DNA of 64,000 bases from Verrucomicrobiota bacterium (GCA_017301975.1 JAFLEI010000004.1:186001-250000); one strand, 5' to 3'. Counted from the first letter of the stretch, positions 1-8,784 are shown. Translations and numbers: made by a program. The notes: a model not told the origin generated them from the letters alone.

Positions 1-35
1 TCGGGAAGAGCCAAAACGACACGGCAACTAAAAGT

Positions 36-64
36 TTGTAAAATTACTATAAATAAAGTAATAT
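36..64 (+). promoter_or_regulatory. candidate sigma-70 promoter upstream of the pseudopilin gene
   Basis: A TTGTAA hexamer (36-41) and a TAATAT hexamer (59-64) are separated by 17 bases in an AT-rich stretch that contrasts with the GC-rich surroundings. The -10 element ends 20 bases before the ATG at 85. This is a consensus match only; no transcript evidence is available. Confidence 0.35.
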
Positions 65-84
65 TTAGAAAGTTTAGTGCGCCG

Positions 85-498
85 ATGATCACCCCAGCCT
101 CCAAATTCCAAAAAACCGGCCCTTCCGCGTCCGGATTCAGCCTGATGGAGCTGCTCGTCACCATGGTCATTCTCTCCATCGTCATGAGCATCGCCATGAT
201 GACCATGGGCAGCGCGCGGCAGGGGGCGGAGGACCAAAAGGACAAGCGCAATGCGCAGGAAATTGCCAGCGTGGCGGCCATGGCCAATGCGGCCGGAGCC
301 AGCTTCATCGTGCCGGGAGACCCGGAGGCCACCATTTACAATCTGCGCGATGGCACGGCACCGGATACCGGTGCCTTTCGCGGGCGCACCTTTAGAATCC
401 CGGACATGCGAGAGGCTGAGATCCAAGGCGCCATGCGATTTCTGGCGCTGAATGACACGGATCTGCAGTACCGCCAGGATGGCAGCAGGGGCCCGTAA
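85..498 (+). CDS. type II secretion/type IV pilus-like pseudopilin (prepilin N-methylation domain)
   Basis: A 137-residue protein with a class III prepilin leader: a short N-terminus with two lysines, then Gly17 followed by FSLMELL and about 20 hydrophobic residues. The glutamate at +5 of the predicted mature protein (Glu22) is the usual determinant for prepilin peptidase and N-methylation. The remainder is a short alanine-rich helix and a small globular tail, as in GspG/GspH-type pseudopilins. Such proteins, inserted in the inner membrane, assemble into periplasmic pseudopili. Verrucomicrobia encode many scattered, so the substrate cannot be inferred. No secretion genes are adjacent. The start follows an AT-rich putative promoter. 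Confidence 0.8.
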   Translation: MITPASKFQKTGPSASGFSLMELLVTMVILSIVMSIAMMTMGSARQGAEDQKDKRNAQEIASVAAMANAAGASFIVPGDPEATIYNLRDGTAPDTGAFRGRTFRIPDMREAEIQGAMRFLALNDTDLQYRQDGSRGP

Positions 499-552
499 AA
501 GGGATGACGGGCAAAGGCCGCCGCCATCTCAGCGCCGCCACTCGCATGGAGA

Positions 553-3500
553 ATGCCGCTCCCGGTCAAAGATTGGCCCTTCTCCGGCGTATCACACAGC
601 GTGATCCGCCTTTTCATCACTCTACCTCTCATTGCCTCCGCCGTCGCGGAGCCGGCACCGCGCCCCATCCATTTCTCCAAGGAGATCCGGCCCATCCTGA
701 GCGAGAACTGCTTTTTCTGCCACGGCCCGGATGAAAAGAAGCGCGAGGCCGGACTGCGCCTGGATGAGGAAGCGAGCGCCAAAAAGAACAACGACGGCAC
801 CATCGCCGTGGTGGCGGGTCATCCTGAAAAAAGCGCCCTGCTGGAGCGCATCCTCAGCAAAGACCCGGACGAGGTCATGCCGCCCCTGAAGCAGCACAAG
901 ACCATCTCCCCCGCGCAGATCGCCCTTTTGACCGAATGGATCAAACAGGGCGCGCCCTGGGGCAAGCACTGGAGCTATGAGAAGGTGGTGAAACCCGCCG
1001 TGCCCGCAGGCGCCAAAAACCCTGTGGACGCCTTTCTGGTGCAGCGGCTGAAGCAAGAGGGGCTCAAATACGGCCCCCAGGCTGACAAAGCCACGTTCAT
1101 CCGCCGCACCGCGCTGGATCTCACCGGCCTGCCACCCACGCTTGCCGAACTAGATGCGCTGGCCGCGCAGCCCTACGACAAGGTGGTAGATCATTACCTC
1201 TCGCTGCCTGCCTACGGCGAGCATTGGGCGCGGCAGTGGCTCGATCTCGCACGCTACGCGGACAGCTCCGGCTACCCGAGCGACCAGCCGCGCGAGATCT
1301 GGGCCTACCGTGACTGGGTGGTGCGCGCCCTGAATTCAAACATGCCGTTTGACCAGTTCACCATCGAGCAAAACGCCGGCGATCTGCTGCCGAATCCCAC
1401 GGACGACCAGCTCATCGCCACCGCCTTCCACCGCAACACCATGACGCAGAATGAAGGCGGCACGGACGATGAGGAATTCCGCAACGCCGCCATCATCGAC
1501 CGCGTCAACACCACTCTCGCCGTCTGGATGGGCACCACCATGGCCTGCGCCCAATGCCACACGCACAAGTTTGATCCCATCACCATCAACGAGTACTTCC
1601 AGTTCTACGCCTTCCTCAATCAAAGCGCCGACAGCGACAAAAAGGACGAGGTGCCCCTGCACAGCTTCGACACCCCCGAGCTGAAGCAAAAGCGCGAGCG
1701 TTTGAAGAGCGAGATCGACACGCTGGAGAAACAATTCGCCTCCCCTGCTCCCGCATGGCTCGCCGGTCTCGATGCCTGGGACTCTGGCTTTGCCCGCGAT
1801 CTCGGCTGGCAGACCCCGCCACCCGCCAAGGTGACCACGCAGTCCAAGCAAAGCGCCGCCATCGCCCCAGACGGCACCGTCTCCATCCCCAAAAAGAGCG
1901 ACACCGACACCTACACCATCGAACTCCCTGCCACCGGAGACAAGCTCAACGCCCTGCGCGTGGAGACGATACCAGCCGCTGGTTTCGGCAACTTCGTCCT
2001 CACCGAAGTGAAGGCCGAGATTGTGCGTGCAGATGACGGCCCTCCGCCGCAGGCGCGCTATGTGCGCATCGAGCTTCCCGGGGAGAAAAAGATGCTCCAG
2101 CTCGCGGAGGTGCAGGTCTTCAGCGGCAGTGAAAATATCGCGCCCAAAGGCACCGCCTCGCAAAGCAGCACCTACACCACTGCCGCGGCCAAACGCGCCA
2201 TCGACGGCGGCACCGAGGGCGACTACTCCAAGAACAGCGTGTCCCACACCGCCGGCACGGACAACGACCCCTGGTGGGAGGTCGATCTCAAAGCCGCCAA
2301 ACCCGTGGACCGCGTGGTCGTCTGGAACCGCACCGATGGCGGCACGGGTACGCGCCTCGAAGGATTCCGCGTGCTCCTGCTGGATGACAAACGCCAGACC
2401 CTCTGGAAGAGCGACGCCACCCCCGCGCCGGACAAGGACAAGACCTTTGCCACCAGCGGCCCCGCAGCCCTCAGCTTCACCACCGCACTGGCGGATTTTG
2501 AGCAGGATGGCTTCACGGCCGCCTCCATCCTCAAGCCAAAGGATAAAAAGCAGCAGGGCTGGGCCGTCTCCGGTGCCGCGGACAAGCCGCACACGCTCAC
2601 CCTGCTTGCCGCCTCTCCCGTCATGATCCCCGCCGGCGCGCGACTGCGCATCACCCTCACGCAAAACAGCGAGCACAAGCAGCACACGCTCGGCAGTTTC
2701 CGCCTCAGCTACACGGGAGACGCCCGCGTGCAGCAGGTCACCAAAGTGCCGCAGGATGTCGTCGCCGCACTCGCGCAGGCGAAGGACAAACGCAGCCCCG
2801 CGCAGCAGAAGACCGTGGTGGATTACTTCGTGCGCAACGTGGCCAAGGCCACCGCCGCAGAGCGCACGCGCCTCGCAACCGCCAGCAAGGAGCTTGCAGC
2901 CGTCAAGCCCGTCACCGTGCCCATCATGCGCGATCTCGATCCCAAGCAGCGTCGCGTCACCAAGATCCAGCTCCGTGGCAACTGGCAGGCGCTGGGAGAT
3001 GAAGTCAGCGAAGGCACGCCCGCCACCTTCAATCCCCTGCCCGCCAATGCGCCACGCAATCGCCTCACCATGGCCAAATGGCTCGTCAGCCGCGACAACC
3101 CGCTCACTGCACGCGTGACCGTCAACCGCCTGTGGGAAAGCATCTTCGGCACCGGCATCGTCCGCAGCAGCGAGGAGTTTGGCAGCCAGGGAGACCTGCC
3201 CGTGCATCCCGAACTGCTCGACTGGCTTGCCGCCGAGCTCATGGACAGCGGCTGGGACATCAAGCACATGCTCAAGCTCATGCTCACCAGCCAGGCCTAT
3301 CAGCAAAGCACCAAGACCACACCGGAGCTCAATGAACGCGATCCTGATAACCGCCTCCTCGCGCGCGGCCCGCGCTTCCGCCCCACCGGCGAACTTCTCC
3401 GCGATCAAGCCCTCGCCGTCAGCGGCCTTCTCAGCGCCAAAATGTACGGCCCTCCCGTGCGTCCGCTGACTCCCAATCTCGGTCTCACCACCGCCTTTGG

Positions 3501-3996
3501 CCGCAGCAATGACTGGACGATCAGCCCCGGCGAAGACGCCCACCGCCGCAGCCTTTACACCGAAGTCCGCCGCAACAGCCCGTACGCCAGCTTCACCACC
3601 TTTGACGCCGGCAACCGCGAAGTCTGCATGATCCGCCGCAGCCGCACCAACACGCCGCTGCAGGCCTTCGTGACGCTCAATGATCCCGTCTTCATCGAAA
3701 CGAATCAAGCCATGGCCCGCCGTCTCGTTGCGGAAGCCAAGACCCAGCCCGAGCGCCTCGCCCTTCTCTTCAAACTCTGCCTCTCCCGCGCTCCGAATGC
3801 GCATGAGGTCACGTCGTTGACCGGGCTCTACAATGACACACTCACCACCTACCGCGCCGATCCAGCCGACGCCACCAAGATGGCCACCGATCCCCTCGGC
3901 CCCGCCCCCAAAGACGCCGACATCGCCGAACTCGCCGCGTGGACAACCATCGCCAATGTGGTGATGAACCTCGATGAGTTTTTGATGCGCCGCTGA
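553..3996 (+). CDS. PSD1 and planctomycete-type cytochrome c domain protein (PSCyt1-DUF1549-F5/8C-DUF1553)
   Basis: A 1147-residue secreted protein. After a hydrophobic leader come a PSCyt1 domain with a CFFCH heme motif (residues 53-57), a DUF1549 region with a second C-A-Q-C-H motif near residue 337, a discoidin/F5-8C-like carbohydrate-binding insert (about 530-630) and a C-terminal DUF1553 domain (about 830-1110). This order is characteristic of the PVC superphylum, where such proteins pair with DUF1501 partners and have been proposed to act in polysaccharide breakdown; the reaction is unproven. GTG at 601 is an alternative start giving a more compact signal peptide (VIRLFITLPLIASAVA). The DUF1501 partner lies downstream at 4839, after an insertion of three small genes. 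Confidence 0.88.
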   Translation: MPLPVKDWPFSGVSHSVIRLFITLPLIASAVAEPAPRPIHFSKEIRPILSENCFFCHGPDEKKREAGLRLDEEASAKKNNDGTIAVVAGHPEKSALLERILSKDPDEVMPPLKQHKTISPAQIALLTEWIKQGAPWGKHWSYEKVVKPAVPAGAKNPVDAFLVQRLKQEGLKYGPQADKATFIRRTALDLTGLPPTLAELDALAAQPYDKVVDHYLSLPAYGEHWARQWLDLARYADSSGYPSDQPREIWAYRDWVVRALNSNMPFDQFTIEQNAGDLLPNPTDDQLIATAFHRNTMTQNEGGTDDEEFRNAAIIDRVNTTLAVWMGTTMACAQCHTHKFDPITINEYFQFYAFLNQSADSDKKDEVPLHSFDTPELKQKRERLKSEIDTLEKQFASPAPAWLAGLDAWDSGFARDLGWQTPPPAKVTTQSKQSAAIAPDGTVSIPKKSDTDTYTIELPATGDKLNALRVETIPAAGFGNFVLTEVKAEIVRADDGPPPQARYVRIELPGEKKMLQLAEVQVFSGSENIAPKGTASQSSTYTTAAAKRAIDGGTEGDYSKNSVSHTAGTDNDPWWEVDLKAAKPVDRVVVWNRTDGGTGTRLEGFRVLLLDDKRQTLWKSDATPAPDKDKTFATSGPAALSFTTALADFEQDGFTAASILKPKDKKQQGWAVSGAADKPHTLTLLAASPVMIPAGARLRITLTQNSEHKQHTLGSFRLSYTGDARVQQVTKVPQDVVAALAQAKDKRSPAQQKTVVDYFVRNVAKATAAERTRLATASKELAAVKPVTVPIMRDLDPKQRRVTKIQLRGNWQALGDEVSEGTPATFNPLPANAPRNRLTMAKWLVSRDNPLTARVTVNRLWESIFGTGIVRSSEEFGSQGDLPVHPELLDWLAAELMDSGWDIKHMLKLMLTSQAYQQSTKTTPELNERDPDNRLLARGPRFRPTGELLRDQALAVSGLLSAKMYGPPVRPLTPNLGLTTAFGRSNDWTISPGEDAHRRSLYTEVRRNSPYASFTTFDAGNREVCMIRRSRTNTPLQAFVTLNDPVFIETNQAMARRLVAEAKTQPERLALLFKLCLSRAPNAHEVTSLTGLYNDTLTTYRADPADATKMATDPLGPAPKDADIAELAAWTTIANVVMNLDEFLMRR

Positions 3997-4000
3997 TCCC

Positions 4001-4225
4001 ATGACCACGACCAGCTTTATCATCCGTCTTTGCATGGCTGTCGGCTTTTTCAATGCCGCCAACCAGGTCGAACGTCCGGTTCTGCGTGCCGTCGGTTTTG
4101 CTTATCTCCTGATCGCCGGAATCTTCGGCACGCTGGCCGCCATTGGTGGCGGCAGTTGGCACACTTGGATCGTCGGCCCAGGTGGGCTGGCGGCGGCTGG
4201 GTATGCATTTTGGTCCAATCGATGA
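4001..4225 (+). CDS. small two-segment membrane protein, unknown function
   Basis: A 74-residue ORF beginning 4 bases after the DUF1553 stop, so probably translated from the same transcript. It holds two hydrophobic segments (about 28-45 and 53-70) joined by a Gly-rich turn, and little else. I do not recognise a family. It sits between the two PVC cytochrome partners, next to a toxin-antitoxin cassette. It could be a membrane accessory of the cytochrome or part of the inserted block. Confidence 0.5.
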   Translation: MTTTSFIIRLCMAVGFFNAANQVERPVLRAVGFAYLLIAGIFGTLAAIGGGSWHTWIVGPGGLAAAGYAFWSNR

Positions 4226-4297
4226 TAAGGCCCAAGCCCCCTGCGCAGCGTTCCAAATCGTCGATTGCTCTTTGCCTGCCACAGATCATCTTTCCCC

Positions 4298-4516
4298 ATG
4301 ACCATCGCACTCGAACAGATTCGGCAGATGCCAGTGGTGCAGCGCATTCAGCTGGTGGAAGACATCTGGGACACCATGGTGGCAGAAGATGTGGATTTTC
4401 CTCTGAGCAGCGCACAGATCACGGAACTGGACGCACGTCGTGCTGCAATGCTGGCTGATCCCTCCATTGGCATTCCATGGGATGAGGCCAAAGCACGACT
4501 CCTGGCTGGAGATTGA
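4298..4516 (+). CDS. antitoxin of the addiction-module component family (ParD/RelB-like, CHP02574 type)
   Basis: A 72-residue acidic protein opening with TIALEQIRQMPVVQRIQL, then VEDIWDTMVAED, a block of prolines and acidic residues, and a C-terminal IPWDEAKARLLAG. The LxLVExIWDxI pattern and the terminal SWEEVKxRL-like motif are typical of short antitoxins encoded directly before ParE/RelE-fold toxins. Its TGA stop lies 2 bases before the ATG of the toxin. Such antitoxins bind and neutralise the toxin and usually repress the pair. An upstream in-frame start at 4265 would add residues with no family match. Confidence 0.82.
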   Translation: MTIALEQIRQMPVVQRIQLVEDIWDTMVAEDVDFPLSSAQITELDARRAAMLADPSIGIPWDEAKARLLAGD

Positions 4517-4518
4517 CC

Positions 4519-4821
4519 ATGAAGAAATCCGTTCTCTCGCCATGCGCGCTTTGTGATGCCGATGATGCGAGACGCTGGTACGACAGCTGTGAACCAGGAC
4601 TGGGCACTGAGTTTGTCCGGGCGCTGGAAGAGTGTTTGTCGAGAATCGAGGCCAGTCCTGAAATGTATCGGGTCGTGCTGGCACCCTATCGGAAAGTGCT
4701 CATGCGGCGTTTTCCGTTCCAGGTCGTTTACGAAATCCGCGAGGACTGTCTTTGGATCCTCGCCGTTTATCACGCCAAGCGCGATTCCGCTCAGTTGCGC
4801 AAAAGGATGACCGGACCTTGA
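4519..4821 (+). CDS. ParE/RelE-superfamily toxin
   Basis: A 100-residue protein with the plasmid-stabilisation fold pattern: N-terminal ADDARRWYDSCEPGLGTEFV, central EECLSRIEASPEMYRVV, then RKVLMRRFPFQVVYEI and a terminal LAVYHAKRD strand. The RRFPFxVxYE and AVxHxxRxP blocks are diagnostic of ParE/RelE toxins. Members are gyrase poisons or mRNA interferases, and sequence alone does not say which. A TTG at 4513 overlaps the antitoxin stop and is a less likely start. The pair separates the DUF1553 and DUF1501 genes, and the 3' end of this gene is only 17 bases from the DUF1501 start. Confidence 0.85.
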   Translation: MKKSVLSPCALCDADDARRWYDSCEPGLGTEFVRALEECLSRIEASPEMYRVVLAPYRKVLMRRFPFQVVYEIREDCLWILAVYHAKRDSAQLRKRMTGP

Positions 4822-4838
4822 ACGTATCTTCTTTGAAC

Positions 4839-6290
4839 ATGCACCCCATCACTCACGACACCCTCCAGCTCAAAACGCGCCGCCAGTTCCTCGGCAATGC
4901 GGGGCAGTTCAGCCTCGGGGCCATCGCCATGCATGCGATGCAGCAGAAGGCAGGAGCCAGTGCGGCAGCGGACAATCCGCTGGCACCGAAGAAGTCGCAG
5001 TATGCGCCGAAGGCCAAGCGCGTGATCTACCTGCACATGTCCGGCGCACCGCCGCACCTCGATCTGTTTGATTACAAGCCGGAGCTCGTGAAGCGCAGCG
5101 GGCAGGACTGCCCGGACTCGATTCTCAAAGGCCGCCGCTTCGCCTTCACCACCGGCGTGCCCAAGCTCATGGGCACCCCGCGCACCTTTGCGCGCTATGG
5201 CAAAGGTGGCCTCACCATGAGCGATGCCTGCCCAAACTTCCACACCATCGCTGATGAGATGTGCCTGATCCGCTCCATGAACACGGATCAGTTCAATCAC
5301 GCCCCGGCGGAGTTGCTGCTCTTCACCGGTCATGCACGGCAGGGCCGGCCCTCCATGGGCTCCTGGGCCACCTATGGCCTCGGTACGGAAAATCAGGATC
5401 TGCCCGGCTTCGTCGCCCTCATCTCCAGCGGCACGCAGCCCAGCGGCGGCCAGGGCTGCTGGGGCAGCGGCTTCATCCCCAGCGTGTATCAGGGCGTGCA
5501 GTGTCGCAGCAAGGGCGACCCCGTCCTCTTCGTGAGCGATCCCGCCGGCATGAACCGCGCCATGCGCCGCAAGACGCTCGATGCCCTGCAGGATCTCAAC
5601 CAGCAGCAGGTCGCCGAATTCGGCCATCCTGAGACCATCACGCGCATGGCCCAGTATGAACTCGCCTTCCGCATGCAGACCAGCGTGCCCGAGGTCATGG
5701 ACATCTCCAAGGAGCCGCAGCACGTCATTGAAACCTACGGCGCCAAACCCGGCGAGGCCAGCTTCGCCAATAACTGCCTGCTCGCTCGCCGCCTCATTGA
5801 AAAAGGCGTGCGCTTTGTGAATCTCTTCGACTGGGGCTGGGACTTCCACGGCACCAGCGAAGGCAGCGGCATCACCACCGGCCTCACCGCCAAAATGGCC
5901 GCGACCGACAAACCCGTGGCCGCACTGATCAAAGACCTCAAGCAGCGCGGTCTGCTGGACGACACCCTCGTCATCTGGGGCGGTGAATTCGGCCGCACCC
6001 CCTTCCGCGAAGGGCGTACCGCCGCCAGCAAGGTGCTCGGTCGTGACCATTACCCCGACTGCTTCTCCCTCTTCATGGCCGGTGGCGGCGTGAAGGGCGG
6101 CTTTGAATACGGCAGCACCGATGAACTCGGCTTCAGCGTCGCCGAAAACAAAGTCCACGTGCACGACTTCCAGGCCACCGTGATGCACCTGCTCGGCTTC
6201 GATCACGAACGCCTCACCTACCGCTTCCAAGGCCGCGACTACCGCCTCACCGACATCCACGGCCATGTGGTGAAGGATATTCTGGCGTGA
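4839..6290 (+). CDS. DUF1501 family secreted protein, partner of the DUF1553 cytochrome
   Basis: A 483-residue protein starting at ATG 4839, chosen because a twin-arginine-like leader (TRRQFLGNAG followed by a hydrophobic stretch) sits directly after it. The body matches DUF1501, a sulfatase/phosphatase-like fold: HMSGAPPHLDLFDYKP, NHAPAELLLFTGHARQGRP, a WDFHG motif and a C-terminal WGGEFGRTPF plus GRDHYPDCFS. In Planctomycetes and Verrucomicrobia it occurs beside PSCyt1/DUF1553 proteins, as here. The Tat-like signal suggests export after folding, perhaps with a metal. The substrate is unknown. Confidence 0.9.
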   Translation: MHPITHDTLQLKTRRQFLGNAGQFSLGAIAMHAMQQKAGASAAADNPLAPKKSQYAPKAKRVIYLHMSGAPPHLDLFDYKPELVKRSGQDCPDSILKGRRFAFTTGVPKLMGTPRTFARYGKGGLTMSDACPNFHTIADEMCLIRSMNTDQFNHAPAELLLFTGHARQGRPSMGSWATYGLGTENQDLPGFVALISSGTQPSGGQGCWGSGFIPSVYQGVQCRSKGDPVLFVSDPAGMNRAMRRKTLDALQDLNQQQVAEFGHPETITRMAQYELAFRMQTSVPEVMDISKEPQHVIETYGAKPGEASFANNCLLARRLIEKGVRFVNLFDWGWDFHGTSEGSGITTGLTAKMAATDKPVAALIKDLKQRGLLDDTLVIWGGEFGRTPFREGRTAASKVLGRDHYPDCFSLFMAGGGVKGGFEYGSTDELGFSVAENKVHVHDFQATVMHLLGFDHERLTYRFQGRDYRLTDIHGHVVKDILA

Positions 6291-6324
6291 ATTTACAGCC
6301 GCAATCTGCGGCGATCTTTCGAAG

Positions 6325-7203
6325 GTGCTGTGGTTGATGGCTTGCATGGACTGGCTGCGCCTGCTCTTCTTCCGCATGGCAGGTCCATCCAAGAATCCGG
6401 ATTCCACCCGCGAACGCATCTGGCGCATCATCTTCCTCTCCGACACGAAGGCAGGTCGCGTTTTCGATGTCCTGCTGCTTTGGGTGATCGGCCTGAGTGT
6501 TTTGACGATCATGCTGGAGAGCGTTGACTCGCTGCGGGAGCAGCACGGCACCTTGTTCAACACACTGGAGTGGGTGTTCACCGGGTTGTTCACGCTGGAG
6601 TACCTCACGCGCCTGTGGGTGGTGCGGAAGCGCTGGGTCTATGCGCGAAGTTTCTTCGGCGTGGTCGATTTGATGTCGATTCTGCCAGCCTACATCTCGC
6701 TGCTGCTTCCGGGTTCGCATTATCTCACGACGGTGCGCGTCCTGCGACTCATGCGGATGTTTCGGGTGCTGAAGATGGCCGAGTACATCGGCGAGGCGGG
6801 CGTGCTCATGAACGCGCTGAGCGCCAGCCGGCGCAAGATCCTCATCTTCTTTTCCGCCGTGCTCGCACTCGTCTGCGTGGAAGGCACGATCGTCTATGTG
6901 ATCGAACACGGTGCCAACCCCGGCTACGCGAACATCCCACAGTCGATATACTGGGCCATCGTCACCATCACCACGGTCGGCTACGGCGATGTCGCGCCGG
7001 TCACCGTGCTGGGAAAAATGATGGCGTCAGTGATCATGCTCACCGGCTTCGCCATCATCGCCGTGCCCACCGGCATCGTGACCTCAGAGATTGGTCGCGA
7101 GCTCAAAGGCACCCGCATCCGCCGCCGGTGCAAGGAGTGCGGCTGGGACGACCATGACTCCCGTGCGCGGCACTGCCAGCAGTGCGGAGTGGCGCTGGAG
7201 TAG
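6325..7203 (+). CDS. voltage-gated potassium channel (6-TM) with C-terminal zinc-ribbon tail
   Basis: A 292-residue ion-transport protein. Hydrophobic segments S1-S6 span about residues 48-255; an S4-like helix carries regularly spaced arginines (TTVRVLRLMRMFRVLKM), and the selectivity filter TVGYGD lies at residues 217-222. The C-terminus ends in a four-cysteine module, CKECGW then CQQCG (about 267-290), which resembles a zinc ribbon. The family conducts K+ across the inner membrane as a tetramer. The GTG at 6325 is the longest start; ATG at 6337 or 6346 is possible. The gene begins 34 bases after the DUF1501 stop, but the functions appear unrelated. Confidence 0.9.
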   Translation: MLWLMACMDWLRLLFFRMAGPSKNPDSTRERIWRIIFLSDTKAGRVFDVLLLWVIGLSVLTIMLESVDSLREQHGTLFNTLEWVFTGLFTLEYLTRLWVVRKRWVYARSFFGVVDLMSILPAYISLLLPGSHYLTTVRVLRLMRMFRVLKMAEYIGEAGVLMNALSASRRKILIFFSAVLALVCVEGTIVYVIEHGANPGYANIPQSIYWAIVTITTVGYGDVAPVTVLGKMMASVIMLTGFAIIAVPTGIVTSEIGRELKGTRIRRRCKECGWDDHDSRARHCQQCGVALE

Positions 7204-7257
7204 CTCTTATTCGGACGCCGGTCCACTCCCGACGATAGGTATTTGTGACCAAGTTCC

Positions 7258-7503
7258 CTACCCCCCTTGCACTGGCGGCATGATCGCCACTTCACCCCCA
7301 TCGTGCAGCGGTTCATCTCTCTTCACGTAGGTCTGGTCCAAGGCCAGCAGCAGGCTGTTCTGCCAGTCACGCAGCTTGGGCCAGCGGGCTTCGATTTGAG
7401 CGAGGAGGTCTCCCATCGTGGCCCCCACGGGCACTTCGAGGGTGATTTCGTCCGTGCCGGTGATGTCACGCAGGACGGAGAAGAAAAGCACGCGCAGCTT
7501 CAT
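7258..7503 (-). CDS. moaD: MoaD/ThiS-family sulfur-carrier-like protein
   Basis: An 81-residue beta-grasp protein starting MKLRVLFFSVLRDITG and ending in the obligatory Gly-Gly (PPVQGG), as in the small subunit of molybdopterin synthase. The C-terminal glycine would be adenylated and thiocarboxylated, then donate sulfur to precursor Z in a complex with MoaE. No moaE, moaB or moeB gene is visible nearby. Its ATG overlaps the TGA of the upstream hpt gene in an ATGA junction, so the two are probably translationally coupled. A different sulfur-carrier role is possible. Confidence 0.8.
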   Translation of the reverse strand: MKLRVLFFSVLRDITGTDEITLEVPVGATMGDLLAQIEARWPKLRDWQNSLLLALDQTYVKRDEPLHDGGEVAIMPPVQGG

Positions 7504-8057
7504 GACGCAGGATTCGGGTTGAGGATGCCGATGCAAGGCAGATTGCGGAAGCGCCCCATGTAATCCATGCCGTAGCCGACCACGAATTCGTCTTCGATCT
7601 CAAAGCCGGCGTCATCCAGCGCCACATGGCTCAGGCGCTCACGGCGTTTGCTCAGCAGGACGCAGGTCCGCAGCGAGGCGGGCTGCTGGGCGAGCAGGCG
7701 TTCGGAAATGGCGCTGAGCGTGAGCCCGGTGTCGAGGATGTCATCAAGCAGCAGCACGTCTTGGCCGTGAATATCGAAATTGGCGGGCCAGTTCACCTTC
7801 ACCTCCCCCGTGGTAGTCGTGCCGCCCTGATAACTGCTGGCGCTCAAGGTGTACAGTCGCACGGGCATTTCGAGTTTGCGCAGCAGATCAGCCACAAAGA
7901 AAAGTCCGCCATCCATCAGCGCCACCACGGTGACGACCTTGCCTGCGAGTTCCGTATTCAAGCGCGCGGCCATCGCGTTCACCCGCTCGCTGATTTGCGC
8001 TGGGGTGAGCAGGATGCGTTCGAGATCTTGAATGACGCCGGTGACAGAAGATGGCAT
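7500..8057 (-). CDS. hpt: hypoxanthine phosphoribosyltransferase
   Basis: A 185-residue purine salvage enzyme converting hypoxanthine/guanine and PRPP to IMP/GMP. The PRPP-binding loop LLLDDILDTGLTLSAI and the flexible-loop region SASSYQGGTTTTGEV are clear, as is the C-terminal EDEFVVGYGMDYMGRFRNLP motif of Hpt enzymes. ATG at 8057 is preferred to the upstream in-frame start because family homology begins there and the extension is cysteine-rich and unrelated. It is transcribed divergently from pdxH (8131) and coupled to the MoaD-like gene downstream. Confidence 0.93.
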   Translation of the reverse strand: MPSSVTGVIQDLERILLTPAQISERVNAMAARLNTELAGKVVTVVALMDGGLFFVADLLRKLEMPVRLYTLSASSYQGGTTTTGEVKVNWPANFDIHGQDVLLLDDILDTGLTLSAISERLLAQQPASLRTCVLLSKRRERLSHVALDDAGFEIEDEFVVGYGMDYMGRFRNLPCIGILNPNPAS

Positions 8058-8130
8058 GGAGCAAAAGAGTGTGTAAAAGGCCAAAGCTGACGTAGCGCAG
8101 GCCGCACGACACGCGTTTCTTGTAACCTGA

Positions 8131-8784
8131 ATGAACCCAACTGACAAACCGAACCTGCCCGACCTGCGCGTGAGTTACGACCAGGGCGAACTCGACGAAC
8201 ACAGCGCCCCGGTCGATCCCTTGGCGCTCTTCACGATATGGATCAACGACGCCCTCGCCCACAAGCTGCCGGAGCCGAATGCCATGAGTCTAGCCACCAA
8301 CGGACTCGACGGCACTCCGACCGTGCGCACGGTGCTGCTCAAGGGCATCGACGAGCGCGGCTTTCATTTTTACACCAACTACGAAAGCCGGAAGGGCCAC
8401 GAGATCGCCGCCGATGCCCGTGCCGCCGCCTGCTTCCTATGGACGGACCGTCATCACCAGGTCTGCCTGCGCGGTTCCATCTCCAAGCTCGACCGTGCCG
8501 ATGCAGAGAAGTACTTCGCCAGCCGTCCCTATGGGCATCAAATCGGCGCCTGGGTGTCCGATCAGAGCGTGGTGATCTCAGGCCGTGAATGGCTGGAGCA
8601 GCGAGATGTCGAACTGAAGGCGCAGTATCCCGAAGGTCAGGTCCCCTGTCCGCCGCACTGGGGCGGCTACACCTTGCTGGCGGATGAGATCGAGTTCTGG
8701 CAGGGCCGCGTCAGCCGCCTGCACGACCGCATTCGCTACCGCAAAGAAAACGGCGTGTGGGTGAAAGTGCGCCTGAGCCCGTAA
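8131..8784 (+). CDS. pdxH: pyridoxamine 5'-phosphate oxidase
   Basis: A 217-residue FMN-dependent oxidase making pyridoxal 5'-phosphate from PNP/PMP. Family blocks include PNAMSLATNGLDGTPTVRTVLLK-like FMN binding (about 49-71), GFHFYTNYESRKGHE (about 76-90), ASRPYGHQIGAWVSDQS and the C-terminal signature EFWQGRVSRLHDRIRY. The length is normal for PdxH. It lies 73 bases from the divergently transcribed hpt gene; that gap must hold both promoters. An intergenic repeat and a possible terminator follow. Confidence 0.95.
   Translation: MNPTDKPNLPDLRVSYDQGELDEHSAPVDPLALFTIWINDALAHKLPEPNAMSLATNGLDGTPTVRTVLLKGIDERGFHFYTNYESRKGHEIAADARAAACFLWTDRHHQVCLRGSISKLDRADAEKYFASRPYGHQIGAWVSDQSVVISGREWLEQRDVELKAQYPEGQVPCPPHWGGYTLLADEIEFWQGRVSRLHDRIRYRKENGVWVKVRLSP

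Noticed and set aside
1336..4062. A 908-residue open frame on the - strand.
   Set aside because: Antisense to the DUF1553 gene. It is Gly/Ala/Glu/Val-rich, as expected from complementing a GC-rich coding sequence, with no domain or plausible start.
4791..6608. A 605-residue open frame on the - strand over DUF1501.
   Set aside because: Composition and antisense position mark it as a shadow; the + strand gene has a Tat signal and family motifs.
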